From Providencia vermicola (lineage in GTDB: Bacteria > Pseudomonadota > Gammaproteobacteria > Enterobacterales > Enterobacteriaceae), in NCBI RefSeq assembly GCF_020381325.1, contig NZ_JAGSPI010000003.1:1-64000 (forward strand): a stretch of DNA of 64,000 nucleotides, read 5' to 3'. The translations under genes and the position numbers were made by a program. This document shows positions 7,905 through 16,868 of this stretch, in pieces (within the stretch, counting starts at the first letter, position 1; each line of letters begins with the position of its first letter). The notes beneath the pieces are model-generated. The model did no database searches. It had not been told where the DNA came from and was given only the letters and a program-made list of their open reading frames with translations.

Positions 7905-8624
7905 TTACACTTGGCTAACCGTGCCATCTAGTTTGAAGTAAATTTCGGTAACATAGCCTTTTGCGGGTTGTTTTTCGAATGTCCAGCGGTTCATTGCTCG
8001 TTTAACATCCCGCTCAAACAAACCTTTCGGTGAAACCTCAACAAATTCGATATTCGTCACACGACCACCATCATCAATATCATAACGCACTTTAACATAA
8101 CCTTCTTTTCCTAAACGGCGCGCACGTTCTGGGTAAACAGGGGCTTGTTTATGTAATGCCCTTGGGCCACTTTTCGCGGTAGACTGGCTATTACTCGCCC
8201 CAGTATTTTTGGCGGTCGTTACTGGATTATTGTTTGTTTTCGGTGCTGTTGCATCTGATTTGATGTTATTCATCGCAAGTTGTTTTTCAACTGGCTTAAC
8301 ATCTTCTTTAATTTTTTTCTTTTCTTCCTGTTTTGGTTTTGGCTTTTTCTTCACTTCAGGTTTTTTCTTCGGCAAAACAATCGCAGGTTCAACCACAGGT
8401 TCCGGTTCAGGTTCGATAATCGGTTCTGGCTCTGGTTCGACAGGTGTTTCAACCTCAGGAACAGGCTCTGAAGCAGGTTCAGGGGCAGCAAAAGCAACCA
8501 TCGAAATCGTCATTGGCTCAGGATCTCTAGCCAAATTAGGTTGATTAAAAATCCATGCCATCGCAAGACCTGCATGAATAGATAACGAAATGACGATAAT
8601 TAAACTCCAACGGATCCAACGCAT
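7905..8624 (-). CDS. tonB: Energy transducer TonB
   Basis: TonB spans the periplasm and couples the ExbB-ExbD proton motor to outer-membrane receptors for siderophores and vitamin B12. The 239-aa product has an N-terminal signal anchor (about residues 5-25), a Pro/Glu-rich then Pro/Lys-rich linker (about 45-110), and the C-terminal TonB domain. That domain begins near residue 155 (QAPVYPERARRLGKEG) and ends in KLDGTVSQV. The ATG at 8624 is preferred over the in-frame TTG two codons upstream. A Fur-like sequence lies about 57 bases upstream. As in E. coli it neighbours yciA; the usual yciI and kch genes on the other side are absent. Confidence 0.95.
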   Translation of the reverse strand: MRWIRWSLIIVISLSIHAGLAMAWIFNQPNLARDPEPMTISMVAFAAPEPASEPVPEVETPVEPEPEPIIEPEPEPVVEPAIVLPKKKPEVKKKPKPKQEEKKKIKEDVKPVEKQLAMNNIKSDATAPKTNNNPVTTAKNTGASNSQSTAKSGPRALHKQAPVYPERARRLGKEGYVKVRYDIDDGGRVTNIEFVEVSPKGLFERDVKRAMNRWTFEKQPAKGYVTEIYFKLDGTVSQV

Positions 8625-8680
8625 ATGCAATTTCTACCCTACACCTGTCGACCTAAAAGAATATAGTCACTAGTTTAAAT

Positions 8681-8699
8681 GCAAATAGCAATCATATTC
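8681..8699. promoter_or_regulatory. Candidate Fur box upstream of tonB
   Basis: GCAAATAGCAATCATATTC matches the 19-base Fur consensus GATAATGATAATCATTATC at about 12 of 19 positions, 57 bases upstream of the tonB start. Iron control by Fur is known for tonB in Enterobacterales, which is the main reason to report a site of modest quality. Confidence 0.4.
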
Positions 8700-8782
8700 A
8701 ATAAGGTTTGTCATACAAAGTGAAAAATGTGAATGTGCGCCCTAATAACCCTACTCAACCCATTGAGTAAAAAGCAGTGAGT

Positions 8783-8868
8783 GTCGACGGCGATAAATGT
8801 CGATTTTGCGCATAGCATAAATGTGCATATTGCGTCTTGAATGCCCTTCTAGCCAGCGTCGACGGCGA
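8783..8868. repeat. Short direct repeats in the tonB-cls gap
   Basis: GTCGACGGCGA occurs at 8783-8793 and again at 8858-8868. Between them lies a second imperfect direct repeat: 8792-8810 and 8816-8834 agree at 15 of 19 positions (ATAAATGT..AT.TTGCG). The origin is unknown. Confidence 0.55.
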
Positions 8869-9210
8869 CGTTGCACTTGTCTTAACATTCTCCAACGACC
8901 GACCTCATGCCTACTGCGTCTCATTTTTCTGCCCTTTTTTTATGAAAAATACGGTAAGAAAATATTATATTCCTTTGAAAAAAAGAGCCAAGAAGATCTT
9001 TTATGGCCTATCTCATAATAATTATTTAATTTCAATGTTTATTATTTCAATTTGAAATTATTATTTCCTCATGAATTATCTATTACACAAAGCTTTTACT
9101 GCAAAATTTTGCTAAATTCTATTAAGTTAATATATTGCTCACTGTTTTTTCAGGTAAAACTTCTTTTTTTGATGGTATTCCCCTTATTAGCGAGAGGCAT
9201 TTAATCCATT

Positions 9211-10671
9211 ATGGCAACTGTTTATACCCTTATGAGTTGGCTTCTATTTTTCCTTTACTGGCTACTTATTGCAGCAATTACTGTCCGCATTTTAGTGAAA
9301 AGAAGGCCCGTGACCTCTGCAATGACATGGTTGTTAATTATTTATATCCTTCCTTTAGTTGGGATAATTGCCTATGTCGCCTTTGGTGAGCTTCATTTAG
9401 GGAAACGTCGTGTTGATAAAGCCCACCATATGTGGCCTTCTGTCGCCACATGGCTCGAAAACTTACGTCATTCAAAACATATTTTTGCCAATGAAAACAG
9501 TTCGGTAGCAGAACCGCTTTTTCAACTGATCGAAAAACGTCAGGGCATCGCTGGCGTGAAAGGGAACCGTATCCAACTATTAACCACTTGCGAAGATTCA
9601 TTAAAAGCCATTGTTAATGACATTAATAATGCACAGCATTCTATCGAGATGGTGTTCTACATTTGGCAACCTGGTGGATTGGTTGATGGCGTAACGGAGG
9701 CTCTGCTAAATGCCGCTAAACGCGGTGTAAAATGCCGTATCATGGTTGACTCCGCAGGGAGTTGGCACTTTTTCCGCAGTGATTATCCTGTAAAAATGCG
9801 CGCAGCGGGCATTGAGTTTGTCGAATCACTAAAAGTGAATTTAATGCGTTTCTTCTTACGTCGCATGGATTTACGCCAACACCGTAAAATTGTCATTATC
9901 GATAACTACATTTCATACACTGGAAGTATGAATATGGTTGACCCTCGCTATTTTAAACAAGACTCAGGTGTTGGTGAATGGATTGATATTTTAGTGCGCA
10001 TGGAAGGCCCAGTGAGTACCACTTTAGGGATTGTGTATGCGTTTGACTGGGAAATGGAAACAGGCCAACGTATTTTGCCACCACCACCAGACAGCAATAT
10101 TATGCCATTTGAACAAGCCAATGGTCACACCACCCAAACCATCGCTTCAGGTCCTGGCTTCCCTGATGAACTGATTCAACAATCGCTGATGACCGCCATG
10201 TTTTCTGCTCGCAAACAGTTAATCATGACAACGCCCTATTTTGTCCCTAGTGATGACCTTCTGCATGCTATCTGTACCGCAGCCATGCGCGGTGTCGATG
10301 TGAGCATTATCATGCCAAGGCAAAATGACTCTTTCCTCGTTCGATGGGCTAGTCGTTCATTTTATAGCGAATTACTTGAGGCTGGCGTAAAAATTTACCA
10401 ATTCGAAGATGGCTTATTGCATACCAAAAGTGTCCTTGTGGATGGCGAACTCAGTTTAGTTGGCTCTGTTAACCTTGATATGCGTAGCTTATGGCTCAAC
10501 TTTGAAATCACTGTCGTTATTGATGATAAAAGTTTTGGTAGCGATCTGACGTTAGTTCAGTATGATTACATGGCTCGCTCAACACGCTTAGAAATTGAAG
10601 AATGGGAACAACGCCCCTTCTGGAACCGCGTGGTTGAGCGTGTTTGTTATTTCTTTAGCCCACTGTTGTAG
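9211..10671 (+). CDS. cls: Cardiolipin synthase A
   Basis: Phospholipase-D-family enzyme that condenses two phosphatidylglycerols into cardiolipin and glycerol at the inner membrane. The 486-aa length is the same as E. coli ClsA. Two N-terminal membrane helices (about residues 5-60) are followed by two HKD catalytic motifs. The first is H224-x-K226-x4-D231 in QHRKIVIID and the second is H404-x-K406-x4-D411 in LHTKSVLVD; each is followed by the G-S-x-N element. It is followed 22 bases later by yciU, as in E. coli, so the two probably share a transcript. Confidence 0.96.
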   Translation: MATVYTLMSWLLFFLYWLLIAAITVRILVKRRPVTSAMTWLLIIYILPLVGIIAYVAFGELHLGKRRVDKAHHMWPSVATWLENLRHSKHIFANENSSVAEPLFQLIEKRQGIAGVKGNRIQLLTTCEDSLKAIVNDINNAQHSIEMVFYIWQPGGLVDGVTEALLNAAKRGVKCRIMVDSAGSWHFFRSDYPVKMRAAGIEFVESLKVNLMRFFLRRMDLRQHRKIVIIDNYISYTGSMNMVDPRYFKQDSGVGEWIDILVRMEGPVSTTLGIVYAFDWEMETGQRILPPPPDSNIMPFEQANGHTTQTIASGPGFPDELIQQSLMTAMFSARKQLIMTTPYFVPSDDLLHAICTAAMRGVDVSIIMPRQNDSFLVRWASRSFYSELLEAGVKIYQFEDGLLHTKSVLVDGELSLVGSVNLDMRSLWLNFEITVVIDDKSFGSDLTLVQYDYMARSTRLEIEEWEQRPFWNRVVERVCYFFSPLL

Positions 10672-10693
10672 CGTAAATGAATTAGGAAAGGTC

Positions 10694-11026
10694 ATGACTG
10701 AGAAACACAATATACATTTAATCGATGAAGACGATATCATTGAAATGGCTTATGACCTTTTTCTCGAAGGCGCAATAGATAATCTAGAACCTGCTGACCA
10801 GCTTATTTTTGCCTTACAGTTTGAAGAATCTGGTGCAGCTGAGATCGTTGATTTAACTGATAATTGGCAAGGTATTCTGCCGAATGAGGCAAATTTGTCA
10901 CAGTTCAGTGAAGTGATTATTGGGCTGGCAAAAAACCCCGATGACGAACTCGACGATATCTTTGCTCGCGTCTTAATTAGCCGCCATCCGACAGAGCCTT
11001 TCCACTCTATTCTCTGGAAAAAATAA
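10694..11026 (+). CDS. yciU: YciU, DUF440 double-stranded-DNA mimic protein
   Basis: Small acidic protein of the UPF0263/DUF440 family, thought to imitate DNA and to bind nucleoid or DNA-binding partners. The 110-aa product (E. coli 109) is rich in Asp/Glu throughout (DEDDIIEMAYDLFLEG, NPDDELDDIF). An upstream in-frame start exists at 10595 inside cls, but the ATG at 10694 has AGGAAAGG in front and gives the family length. It is likely co-transcribed with cls and convergent with oppF. Confidence 0.9.
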   Translation: MTEKHNIHLIDEDDIIEMAYDLFLEGAIDNLEPADQLIFALQFEESGAAEIVDLTDNWQGILPNEANLSQFSEVIIGLAKNPDDELDDIFARVLISRHPTEPFHSILWKK

Positions 11027-11050
11027 CGACTGAGGGGCTGTTAGCCCTGA

Positions 11051-11174
11051 GGTTGTTGACAAAGTAGGATAAAAACGTCGTTTTTCTGCTTTGTGTTATC
11101 AGCCGAAAATCAATAAGTTTATTTTCAATAACCTATCCAACCTGCCGTTAAGCCTGATCGGTTTGTCAGCAATC
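11051..11174. repeat. 124-bp imperfect palindrome between yciU and oppF
   Basis: The ends form an inverted repeat (GGTTGTTGACAAA at 11051-11063 against the complement of 11162-11174, 11 of 13 matching). Inside, a nested one pairs GTTAT (11095-11099) with ATAAC (11128-11132) and GAAAAT (11105-11110) with ATTTTC (11121-11126). The size and nested symmetry suggest a non-coding mobile repeat (MITE-like) or a structured RNA segment. It is not an ERIC element. Confidence 0.45.
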
Positions 11175-11179
11175 TGAAG

Positions 11180-11205
11180 AGCAGAGCCAATTGACTCTGC
11201 TTTTT
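11180..11205 (+). terminator. Terminator after yciU
   Basis: AGCAGAG (11180-11186) pairs with CTCTGCT (11195-11201), followed by TTTT. The T tract is on the plus strand only, so it ends cls-yciU transcripts rather than opp. Confidence 0.8.
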
Positions 11206-11228
11206 AAGTTAATGGAGGTTTAAAGACA

Positions 11229-12230
11229 TTAAAGTGGGTCGATTTTTAAACAAGATACCGCATGTTTAAAGCTTCCCTCTAGTAACGGCCGTGTTTTTGC
11301 ACACTCTTCATCTGCCAATGGGCAGCGAGTTCGGAAAACGCAACCTGAAGGTGGGTTAATCGGTGATGGCAGCTCCCCCTCCAGTAATTCAATGCTTTTA
11401 TTTTTTTCCTTGTCAGGGTCTGGCACGGGAACCGCTGACATCAACGCTCGAGTATACGGGTGTAAGGGGTTATTATAGACCTCATCATAGGTACCTAATT
11501 CCACGGCATGTCCCAAATACATCACCAGTACACGGTCAGAAATGTGCTTAACCACGGCTAAATCATGAGCTATAAATATCAGCGATAATTTCATTTCACG
11601 CTGTAGTTCTTGCAGCAAATTCACCACTTGCGCCTGAATTGATACATCCAAAGCTGAAACAGGTTCATCACAAATAACCAATTTTGGCTCTAATATCAAT
11701 GCTCTAGCAATACCAATTCGCTGACACTGCCCACCAGAAAACTCATGGGGATAACGGTTAATCAAGTTCGGTAATAACCCCACTCGCATCATCATCGCTT
11801 TTACTTTTTCGGTGATTTGCGATTGTGGCATTTTCGGGTAATAGGTTTTTAGTGGTTCAGCAATAATATCACCAATGGTCATTCGCGGGTTTAATGATGC
11901 CAATGGGTCTTGGAAAATCATTTGGATATCGCTACGTACACTGCGCCACTCTTTATCACTTTTACCTAATAAATTTTGACCTAGCCAGCTAACGGTGCCG
12001 TCTGTCGCTTTAACTAAACCTATTAGCGCACGTGCAAAGGTGGATTTACCACAACCAGACTCACCAACTACCCCCAGAGTTTCCCCTTCATATAAGCGCA
12101 GTGTGACGCCATCCACCGCTTTTAAACTTTTGTCGGGTTGCCAAAACCACTGTTTTTTGTCCCTAATAGAAAAATGCACTTTTAGGTCATTAACTTCCAG
12201 TAACACAGGCCTATTTTCATGAGTCGTCAT
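11229..12230 (-). CDS. oppF: Oligopeptide ABC transporter ATPase OppF
   Basis: One of the two ATP-hydrolysing subunits of the OppABCDF importer, at the cytoplasmic face of the inner membrane. The 333-aa product (E. coli 334) has Walker A GESGCGKST near residue 60, signature SGGQCQRIGIARAL, Walker B LVICDEPVSALD and the His-switch region. The C-terminal oligopeptide-transporter extension carries a Cys cluster (CVFRTRCPLADEEC) that may bind an iron-sulfur cluster. The start at 12230 overlaps the oppD stop as ATGA; the longer open frame upstream runs inside oppD and is not used. It is the last gene of the operon. Confidence 0.95.
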   Translation of the reverse strand: MTTHENRPVLLEVNDLKVHFSIRDKKQWFWQPDKSLKAVDGVTLRLYEGETLGVVGESGCGKSTFARALIGLVKATDGTVSWLGQNLLGKSDKEWRSVRSDIQMIFQDPLASLNPRMTIGDIIAEPLKTYYPKMPQSQITEKVKAMMMRVGLLPNLINRYPHEFSGGQCQRIGIARALILEPKLVICDEPVSALDVSIQAQVVNLLQELQREMKLSLIFIAHDLAVVKHISDRVLVMYLGHAVELGTYDEVYNNPLHPYTRALMSAVPVPDPDKEKNKSIELLEGELPSPINPPSGCVFRTRCPLADEECAKTRPLLEGSFKHAVSCLKIDPL

Positions 12231-13216
12231 ACTAATTCCTCCATAGGCTTGAAGCAGGCACGCAGGCGGGTTTGCGCAAAGGATGCTAAAGCAGGTTCGC
12301 TTTCTATACATTGCTGTGTTGCATATTGGCAACGTGGTGAGAACGGACAACCTTTTGGTAACCTTAATAGATTTGGTGGGTTACCTGGTATTGTTGCGAG
12401 GCTTTCATCATCCCCATCGAGTCGCGGAACTGCCGCTAATAACCCCAAAGAATAAGGGTGAGATGGCTGATAAAAAATATCTTTGGCAGTACCATACTCC
12501 ATAGTACGCCCCGCATACATGACCAATACTTTGTCGCAAACGCCAGCCACAACCCCCAAGTCATGGGTGATCAAAATAATTGCTGTATCAAACTCATCTT
12601 TCAATTCATTCAGCAACGTCATGATTTGTGCTTGTACCGTCACATCTAACGCCGTTGTTGGCTCATCCGCAATCAGTAATTTTGGCTGGCACAATAGTGC
12701 CATCGCAATCATCACCCTCTGGCGCATCCCGCCTGAGAATTCATGGGGATACATATTCATACGCTTACGCGCTTCAGGCATTTTAACGGCATCCAACATT
12801 TTCACTGATGCCTCGAAAGCGTCACTTTTCCCCATTCCCTTATGGAGCATCAGTACCTCAGATAGCTGCGTGCCAATTTTTAAGTAGGGATTTAATGACG
12901 TCATTGGGTCTTGGAAGATCATGGAGATTTCTTCAGCCCGCATCCGATTTAATTCTTTTTCTTTTAGATTCAGAATTTCACGACCATTAAACATCGCGGA
13001 ACCATTGATTCGGCCATTTTTTGCCAGTAGTCCCATCAAAGCAAATGCCGTTTGCGATTTCCCTGACCCTGACTCCCCAACAATCCCCAAGGTTTCCCCT
13101 GCGCGTAAATCAAAATTAAGCTTATTAACTGCAGTGACATCGCCATCTTGCGTAGAAAAAGTCACACTCAAATCTTTAACTGATAACAGAGGGCTTTTGG
13201 TTGAATTTATTGACAT
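12227..13216 (-). CDS. oppD: Oligopeptide ABC transporter ATPase OppD
   Basis: Partner ATPase of OppF. The 329-aa product (E. coli 337) shows Walker A GESGSGKSQ near residue 45, signature SGGMRQRVMIAMAL, Walker B LLIADEPTTALD and the C-terminal Cys-containing extension (PKGCPFSPRCQYATQQC). It lies 11 bases after oppC and overlaps oppF by four bases, so translational coupling through the operon is likely. Confidence 0.95.
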   Translation of the reverse strand: MSINSTKSPLLSVKDLSVTFSTQDGDVTAVNKLNFDLRAGETLGIVGESGSGKSQTAFALMGLLAKNGRINGSAMFNGREILNLKEKELNRMRAEEISMIFQDPMTSLNPYLKIGTQLSEVLMLHKGMGKSDAFEASVKMLDAVKMPEARKRMNMYPHEFSGGMRQRVMIAMALLCQPKLLIADEPTTALDVTVQAQIMTLLNELKDEFDTAIILITHDLGVVAGVCDKVLVMYAGRTMEYGTAKDIFYQPSHPYSLGLLAAVPRLDGDDESLATIPGNPPNLLRLPKGCPFSPRCQYATQQCIESEPALASFAQTRLRACFKPMEELV

Positions 13217-13227
13217 AACATTTCCCT

Positions 13228-14136
13228 CTAACGGTCTTTCGGATCGAGGGCATCACGTAAGCCATCGCCGATAAAATTAAAACAAAACAACGTGATAACC
13301 AGAAAGCCCGCAGGGATCAACAATAACCATGGTGTCACTTCCATCGAGTTTGCCCCATCACTGAGCAAAGCCCCCCAACTACTGAGTGGCTCTTGTGTGC
13401 CCAAACCTAAGAAGCTGAGAAATGATTCAAACAAGATCATGCTCGGTACTAACAGGGATGCATACACGACTACCACTCCCAGCACATTTGGCACAATATG
13501 GCGTAAAATAATATGGCGCGTGCTGACACCACAAACTAATGCCGCTTCAATAAATTCTTTACGTTTTAATCCCAGCGTTTGCCCACGCACAATACGCGCC
13601 ATATCCAGCCAAGATACCATTCCAATTGCGACGAAAATCAATAAGATATTGGTGCCAAATAAGGTTACTAATAAAATAACGAAGAACATAAATGGAAATG
13701 AATTCAGAATTTCCAATAAACGCATCATGATTGAGTCGACTTTACCACCCACATAACCTGCTAATGAGCCATATAGCGTCCCCACGATAACAGCCACCAG
13801 CGCGGCGGCAACCCCCACCATCAACGAGATACGCCCACCAATGGCAACGCGCACGAGTAAGTCACGACCAGAGGCATCCGTACCAAAATAATGGCCTGTC
13901 GCCATATCTGGCGGCATGGACATCATCTCCCAATCAGTATCATCGTATAAGAATGGTGATAGCATCGGTGCAAAAATGACAAATAATGTGATTAAAAACA
14001 ACACACATAAACTGAAAATTGCCGCACGGTTATGCATGAAACGACGACGCGCATCCTGCCACAAACTGCGCCCTTCAATATCCAATTGCTCTGAAAAATT
14101 CGCCAGAGCTTCACTATTTTTTTGATTCGAAATCAT
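13228..14136 (-). CDS. oppC: Oligopeptide ABC transporter permease OppC
   Basis: Inner-membrane permease that forms the channel with OppB. The 302-aa product from 14136 equals the E. coli length; the longer frame would begin inside oppB. GGAGAAACG precedes this ATG. An N-terminal cytoplasmic stretch (SLWQDARRRFMHNRAA) is followed by six membrane helices, with the EAA-type ATPase-coupling loop around RKEFIEAALVCG. It starts 13 bases after oppB. Confidence 0.95.
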   Translation of the reverse strand: MISNQKNSEALANFSEQLDIEGRSLWQDARRRFMHNRAAIFSLCVLFLITLFVIFAPMLSPFLYDDTDWEMMSMPPDMATGHYFGTDASGRDLLVRVAIGGRISLMVGVAAALVAVIVGTLYGSLAGYVGGKVDSIMMRLLEILNSFPFMFFVILLVTLFGTNILLIFVAIGMVSWLDMARIVRGQTLGLKRKEFIEAALVCGVSTRHIILRHIVPNVLGVVVVYASLLVPSMILFESFLSFLGLGTQEPLSSWGALLSDGANSMEVTPWLLLIPAGFLVITLFCFNFIGDGLRDALDPKDR

Positions 14137-14149
14137 AGCGTTTCTCCAA

Positions 14150-15070
14150 TTAGTAGCGAATTTTCGGGTCAATGACGGCATACAATACATCGACAATCGC
14201 ATTAAAGGTTATCGTTAATACCCCAACCAAAATGGTTAAGCTCAACACCAAGGAATAATCGCGGTTAAGTGCGCCATTAACGAATAATTGACCAATACCA
14301 GGTAAACCAAAAATAGTTTCAATCACCATTGAACCCGTAATAATTCCCACAAATGCAGGGCCCATATAGGAAAGCACTGGGAGCAACGCAGGTTTTAAGG
14401 CATGACGTAAAATGATAGTTCTCAGTGGTAAGCCCTTAGCGCGTGCAGTACGGATAAAATTTGAATGCATAATTTCTATCATCGAACCACGGGTGATACG
14501 GGAAATACTGGCGATATAGGCTAATGACAATGCCACCATCGGCAAAATCATGTGTTTCAAATTACCACCGTCCCAGCCACCGCCAGGGAGCCATTTCAAG
14601 TGAATGGCAAATATCAGCACCAAAAGCGGTGCGACAACAAAGCTTGGGATGACAACCCCCGTCATGGCAAACCCCATGACTGTAAAATCCCATTTTGTAT
14701 TTTGATTAAGAGCAGCGATGACCCCTGCCGTAACGCCAAATAAAACGGCAACCACAAAGGCTGTAGCCCCCAGTTTCGCAGAAACAGGGAAAGCTTTCGC
14801 TACTAAGTCATTGACACTATAGTCTTTATATTTAAATGAAGGCCCAAAATCGCCTTGTGAGAGCTGAATAAGGTAGTTGAAGTACTGCTTATACATCGGA
14901 TCATTTAAATGGTATTTGGCTTCAATGTTTGCCATCACCTCAGGTGGTAGCTTACGCTCGCCCGTAAACGGACTACCCGGCGCTAAGCGCATCATAAAAA
15001 ATGAGATGGTAATGAGAATTAAAAGAGTCGGGATTGCCTCAAGCACCCGACGCAAAATAAATTTCAGCAT
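14150..15070 (-). CDS. oppB: Oligopeptide ABC transporter permease OppB
   Basis: Channel-forming partner of OppC. The 306-aa length is the same as E. coli OppB, starting MLKFILRRVLEAIPTLL, with six membrane helices and a coupling loop around NFIRTARAKGLP. It is separated from oppA by 67 bases that contain a hairpin, a usual arrangement that lets the binding protein be made in excess of the membrane parts. Confidence 0.95.
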   Translation of the reverse strand: MLKFILRRVLEAIPTLLILITISFFMMRLAPGSPFTGERKLPPEVMANIEAKYHLNDPMYKQYFNYLIQLSQGDFGPSFKYKDYSVNDLVAKAFPVSAKLGATAFVVAVLFGVTAGVIAALNQNTKWDFTVMGFAMTGVVIPSFVVAPLLVLIFAIHLKWLPGGGWDGGNLKHMILPMVALSLAYIASISRITRGSMIEIMHSNFIRTARAKGLPLRTIILRHALKPALLPVLSYMGPAFVGIITGSMVIETIFGLPGIGQLFVNGALNRDYSLVLSLTILVGVLTITFNAIVDVLYAVIDPKIRY

Positions 15071-15106
15071 TGCTCGTTCCTGCTTCTATTGCCCATTAGG
15101 CTAATA

Positions 15107-15128
15107 TCTGGCCCCTCTCGGAGCCAGA
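15107..15128 (-). promoter_or_regulatory. oppA-oppB intercistronic hairpin
   Basis: TCTGGCCCC (15107-15115) pairs with GGAGCCAGA (15120-15128) around TCTC, with one G:T pair. No T tract follows on the minus strand, so this is more likely an RNA-stabilising or attenuating stem that raises oppA over oppBCDF than a full terminator. Confidence 0.6.
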
Positions 15129-15137
15129 GCATTGTTA

Positions 15138-16778
15138 TTAGTGTTTGATAATATACAAATCTTTAGTATGTAAGTTATCTAATGGGTCTTTCCCGCTATA
15201 ACCACCAACGTACGGTTTCACTAAACGGGTGTTAACATAGTAGTAAAGCGGAACAATGCCTGAATCTTTATCGAGTAACTTTTCAGCTTGTTGATATAAG
15301 GCCGCTCGTTCTTCGTCTGTTTTCACCTGTAATGTTTTCTTCATCACAGCGTCAAAGTCCGTATTTTTATAGTGAACAGTGTTGTTACTACTGTAGGAAA
15401 GTAGCATATTCAGGAACGAAGATGGTTCGTTATAGTCTGCGCACCATCCTGCGCGGGCAACATCATAATTACCTTGATGTCGGCTATCCAAGAAGGTTTT
15501 CCACTCTTGGTTTTCGAGTTTAACGTCTGCGCCGATATTTTTCTTCCACATAGAAGATGCGGCAATCGCAATACGTTTATGCAAATCTGACGTGTTATAC
15601 AGTAAGTTGAATTTTAATGGATTTGCTTTGTTATAACCCGCCTCTTCCAGCAATTGTTTCGCTTTTTCGTTACGCTGTTCTTGAGTCATATTGGCGTACC
15701 AATCTGGCTTCTCAGTTTCCATGCCGCTGGTAAAGGGTGGCGTAAAGCCATAAGCGGGGATATCCCCCTGCGCTTTCACTTTATAGGTGATAGTGTCTCT
15801 GTCCATCGACAGTTTTAACGCTTCACGAACACGCGGGTCGTTAAATGGCGGTTTTTCGTTATTAATTTCATAGTAGTAAATGCACAGATAAGGATTTACA
15901 CGTAACTCATTGGGCATATTTTGCTGTAAGCTTTTAAATTGCTCAATAGGTAAGTTACTGTATGTCATATCAATTTCACCACTACGGTAGCGGTTTACAT
16001 CGGTAACTTCAGACGAAATTGGCAGGAAAGTAACTTGGTCAATAATCGTGTTTGCGTTATCCCAATATGTTGGACTGCGCTCTAACACAATACGCTCGTT
16101 AACAGTCCAATCTTTCAGTTTATAAGCTCCATTACCCACAAAATTTTGGGGTTGAGTCCATTTAGCGCCATTCTTTTCAATCACTTTTTTGTTTACTGGC
16201 GACATGGATGAGTGAGCTAATAATTTAGGAATATAAGGAACGGCCTCACTGAGCGAAATCACTAATGTTTTGTCATCAAGGGCTTTGACGCCAAGTTCTT
16301 GCGGTTTTTTCTTACCCGCAATAATATCGTCAACATTTTTGATATGCGCGTATTGTAGGTAGCTTGCATATGGAGAGGCGGTATCAGGGTCTGCTAAACG
16401 TTGCCAACTATAAACGAAATCCTCTGCCGTGACAGGGTCACCATTTGACCATTTTGCCCCATCACGTATTTTAAACGTCCACTCGGTAAAATCTTTGTTT
16501 TCCCAGCTGGTTGCTGAGCCGGGTAAAATTTCCCCATCTGGCCCAACAATCGTAATCCCTTCAAACAGATCCCTTGCTAAAGCTGACTCAGGTACCCCTT
16601 CGATTTTATGTGGGTCTAAAGACTGTGGCTCTGAACCATTATTTCTGACCATCACTTGCTTTTCCGCAAGTTCAACACCTGCTGGAACCGTCGCAGCAAA
16701 ACTGGTTGCTATTGACCCCATCGCTAACCCAGCGGTAACGCTAAGTGCAATAATCGATTTATTGATTAATTTACTCAT
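15138..16778 (-). CDS. oppA: Periplasmic oligopeptide-binding protein OppA
   Basis: Binds peptides of about two to five residues in the periplasm and delivers them to OppBC. The product from 16778 is 546 aa (E. coli 543). It has a signal peptide ending near TSFAA, the mature start VPAGVELAEKQ as in E. coli, the family motif NNGSEPQSLDPHKIEGVPES, and the conserved NRYRSGEIDMT and ARAGWCADYNEP segments with the structural Cys. This copy is closer to E. coli OppA than the second copy upstream, including the ending YIIKH. Confidence 0.94.
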   Translation of the reverse strand: MSKLINKSIIALSVTAGLAMGSIATSFAATVPAGVELAEKQVMVRNNGSEPQSLDPHKIEGVPESALARDLFEGITIVGPDGEILPGSATSWENKDFTEWTFKIRDGAKWSNGDPVTAEDFVYSWQRLADPDTASPYASYLQYAHIKNVDDIIAGKKKPQELGVKALDDKTLVISLSEAVPYIPKLLAHSSMSPVNKKVIEKNGAKWTQPQNFVGNGAYKLKDWTVNERIVLERSPTYWDNANTIIDQVTFLPISSEVTDVNRYRSGEIDMTYSNLPIEQFKSLQQNMPNELRVNPYLCIYYYEINNEKPPFNDPRVREALKLSMDRDTITYKVKAQGDIPAYGFTPPFTSGMETEKPDWYANMTQEQRNEKAKQLLEEAGYNKANPLKFNLLYNTSDLHKRIAIAASSMWKKNIGADVKLENQEWKTFLDSRHQGNYDVARAGWCADYNEPSSFLNMLLSYSSNNTVHYKNTDFDAVMKKTLQVKTDEERAALYQQAEKLLDKDSGIVPLYYYVNTRLVKPYVGGYSGKDPLDNLHTKDLYIIKH

Positions 16779-16868
16779 CTTATCGGTTACTCCCATACAT
16801 ATTTATTATGATTGTGTGTTGATGCAGGTTTATCTTAGAGATAAACACTTTTTATAATTATTTGGATA

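Larger units (their letters stand above)
8625..9210. other. tonB-cls intergenic region
   Basis: About 580 bases without a convincing gene. The right half (about 8940-9210) is very AT-rich and should carry the cls promoter. The left half (about 8730-8930) is distinctly more GC-rich and contains short direct repeats, listed separately. In E. coli this place holds yciI and kch; no recognisable remnant of either is visible. Short open frames at 8821-9055 lack family resemblance and a good ribosome site. Confidence 0.5.

Noticed and set aside
8209-8544. Open frame of 111 codons (Ser/Gly/Thr-rich) opposite tonB
   Set aside because: It is the antisense of the Pro/Glu/Lys-rich TonB linker; the periodic composition keeps the reverse frame open. 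No ribosome site or family resemblance.
8821-9055. Two overlapping short frames in the tonB-cls gap
   Set aside because: No Shine-Dalgarno, no family resemblance, and composition unlike the neighbouring genes.
9135-9389. Open frame of 84 codons overlapping the start of cls
   Set aside because: It is out of frame with cls, whose start and length match ClsA exactly; the overlapping frame has no recognisable product.
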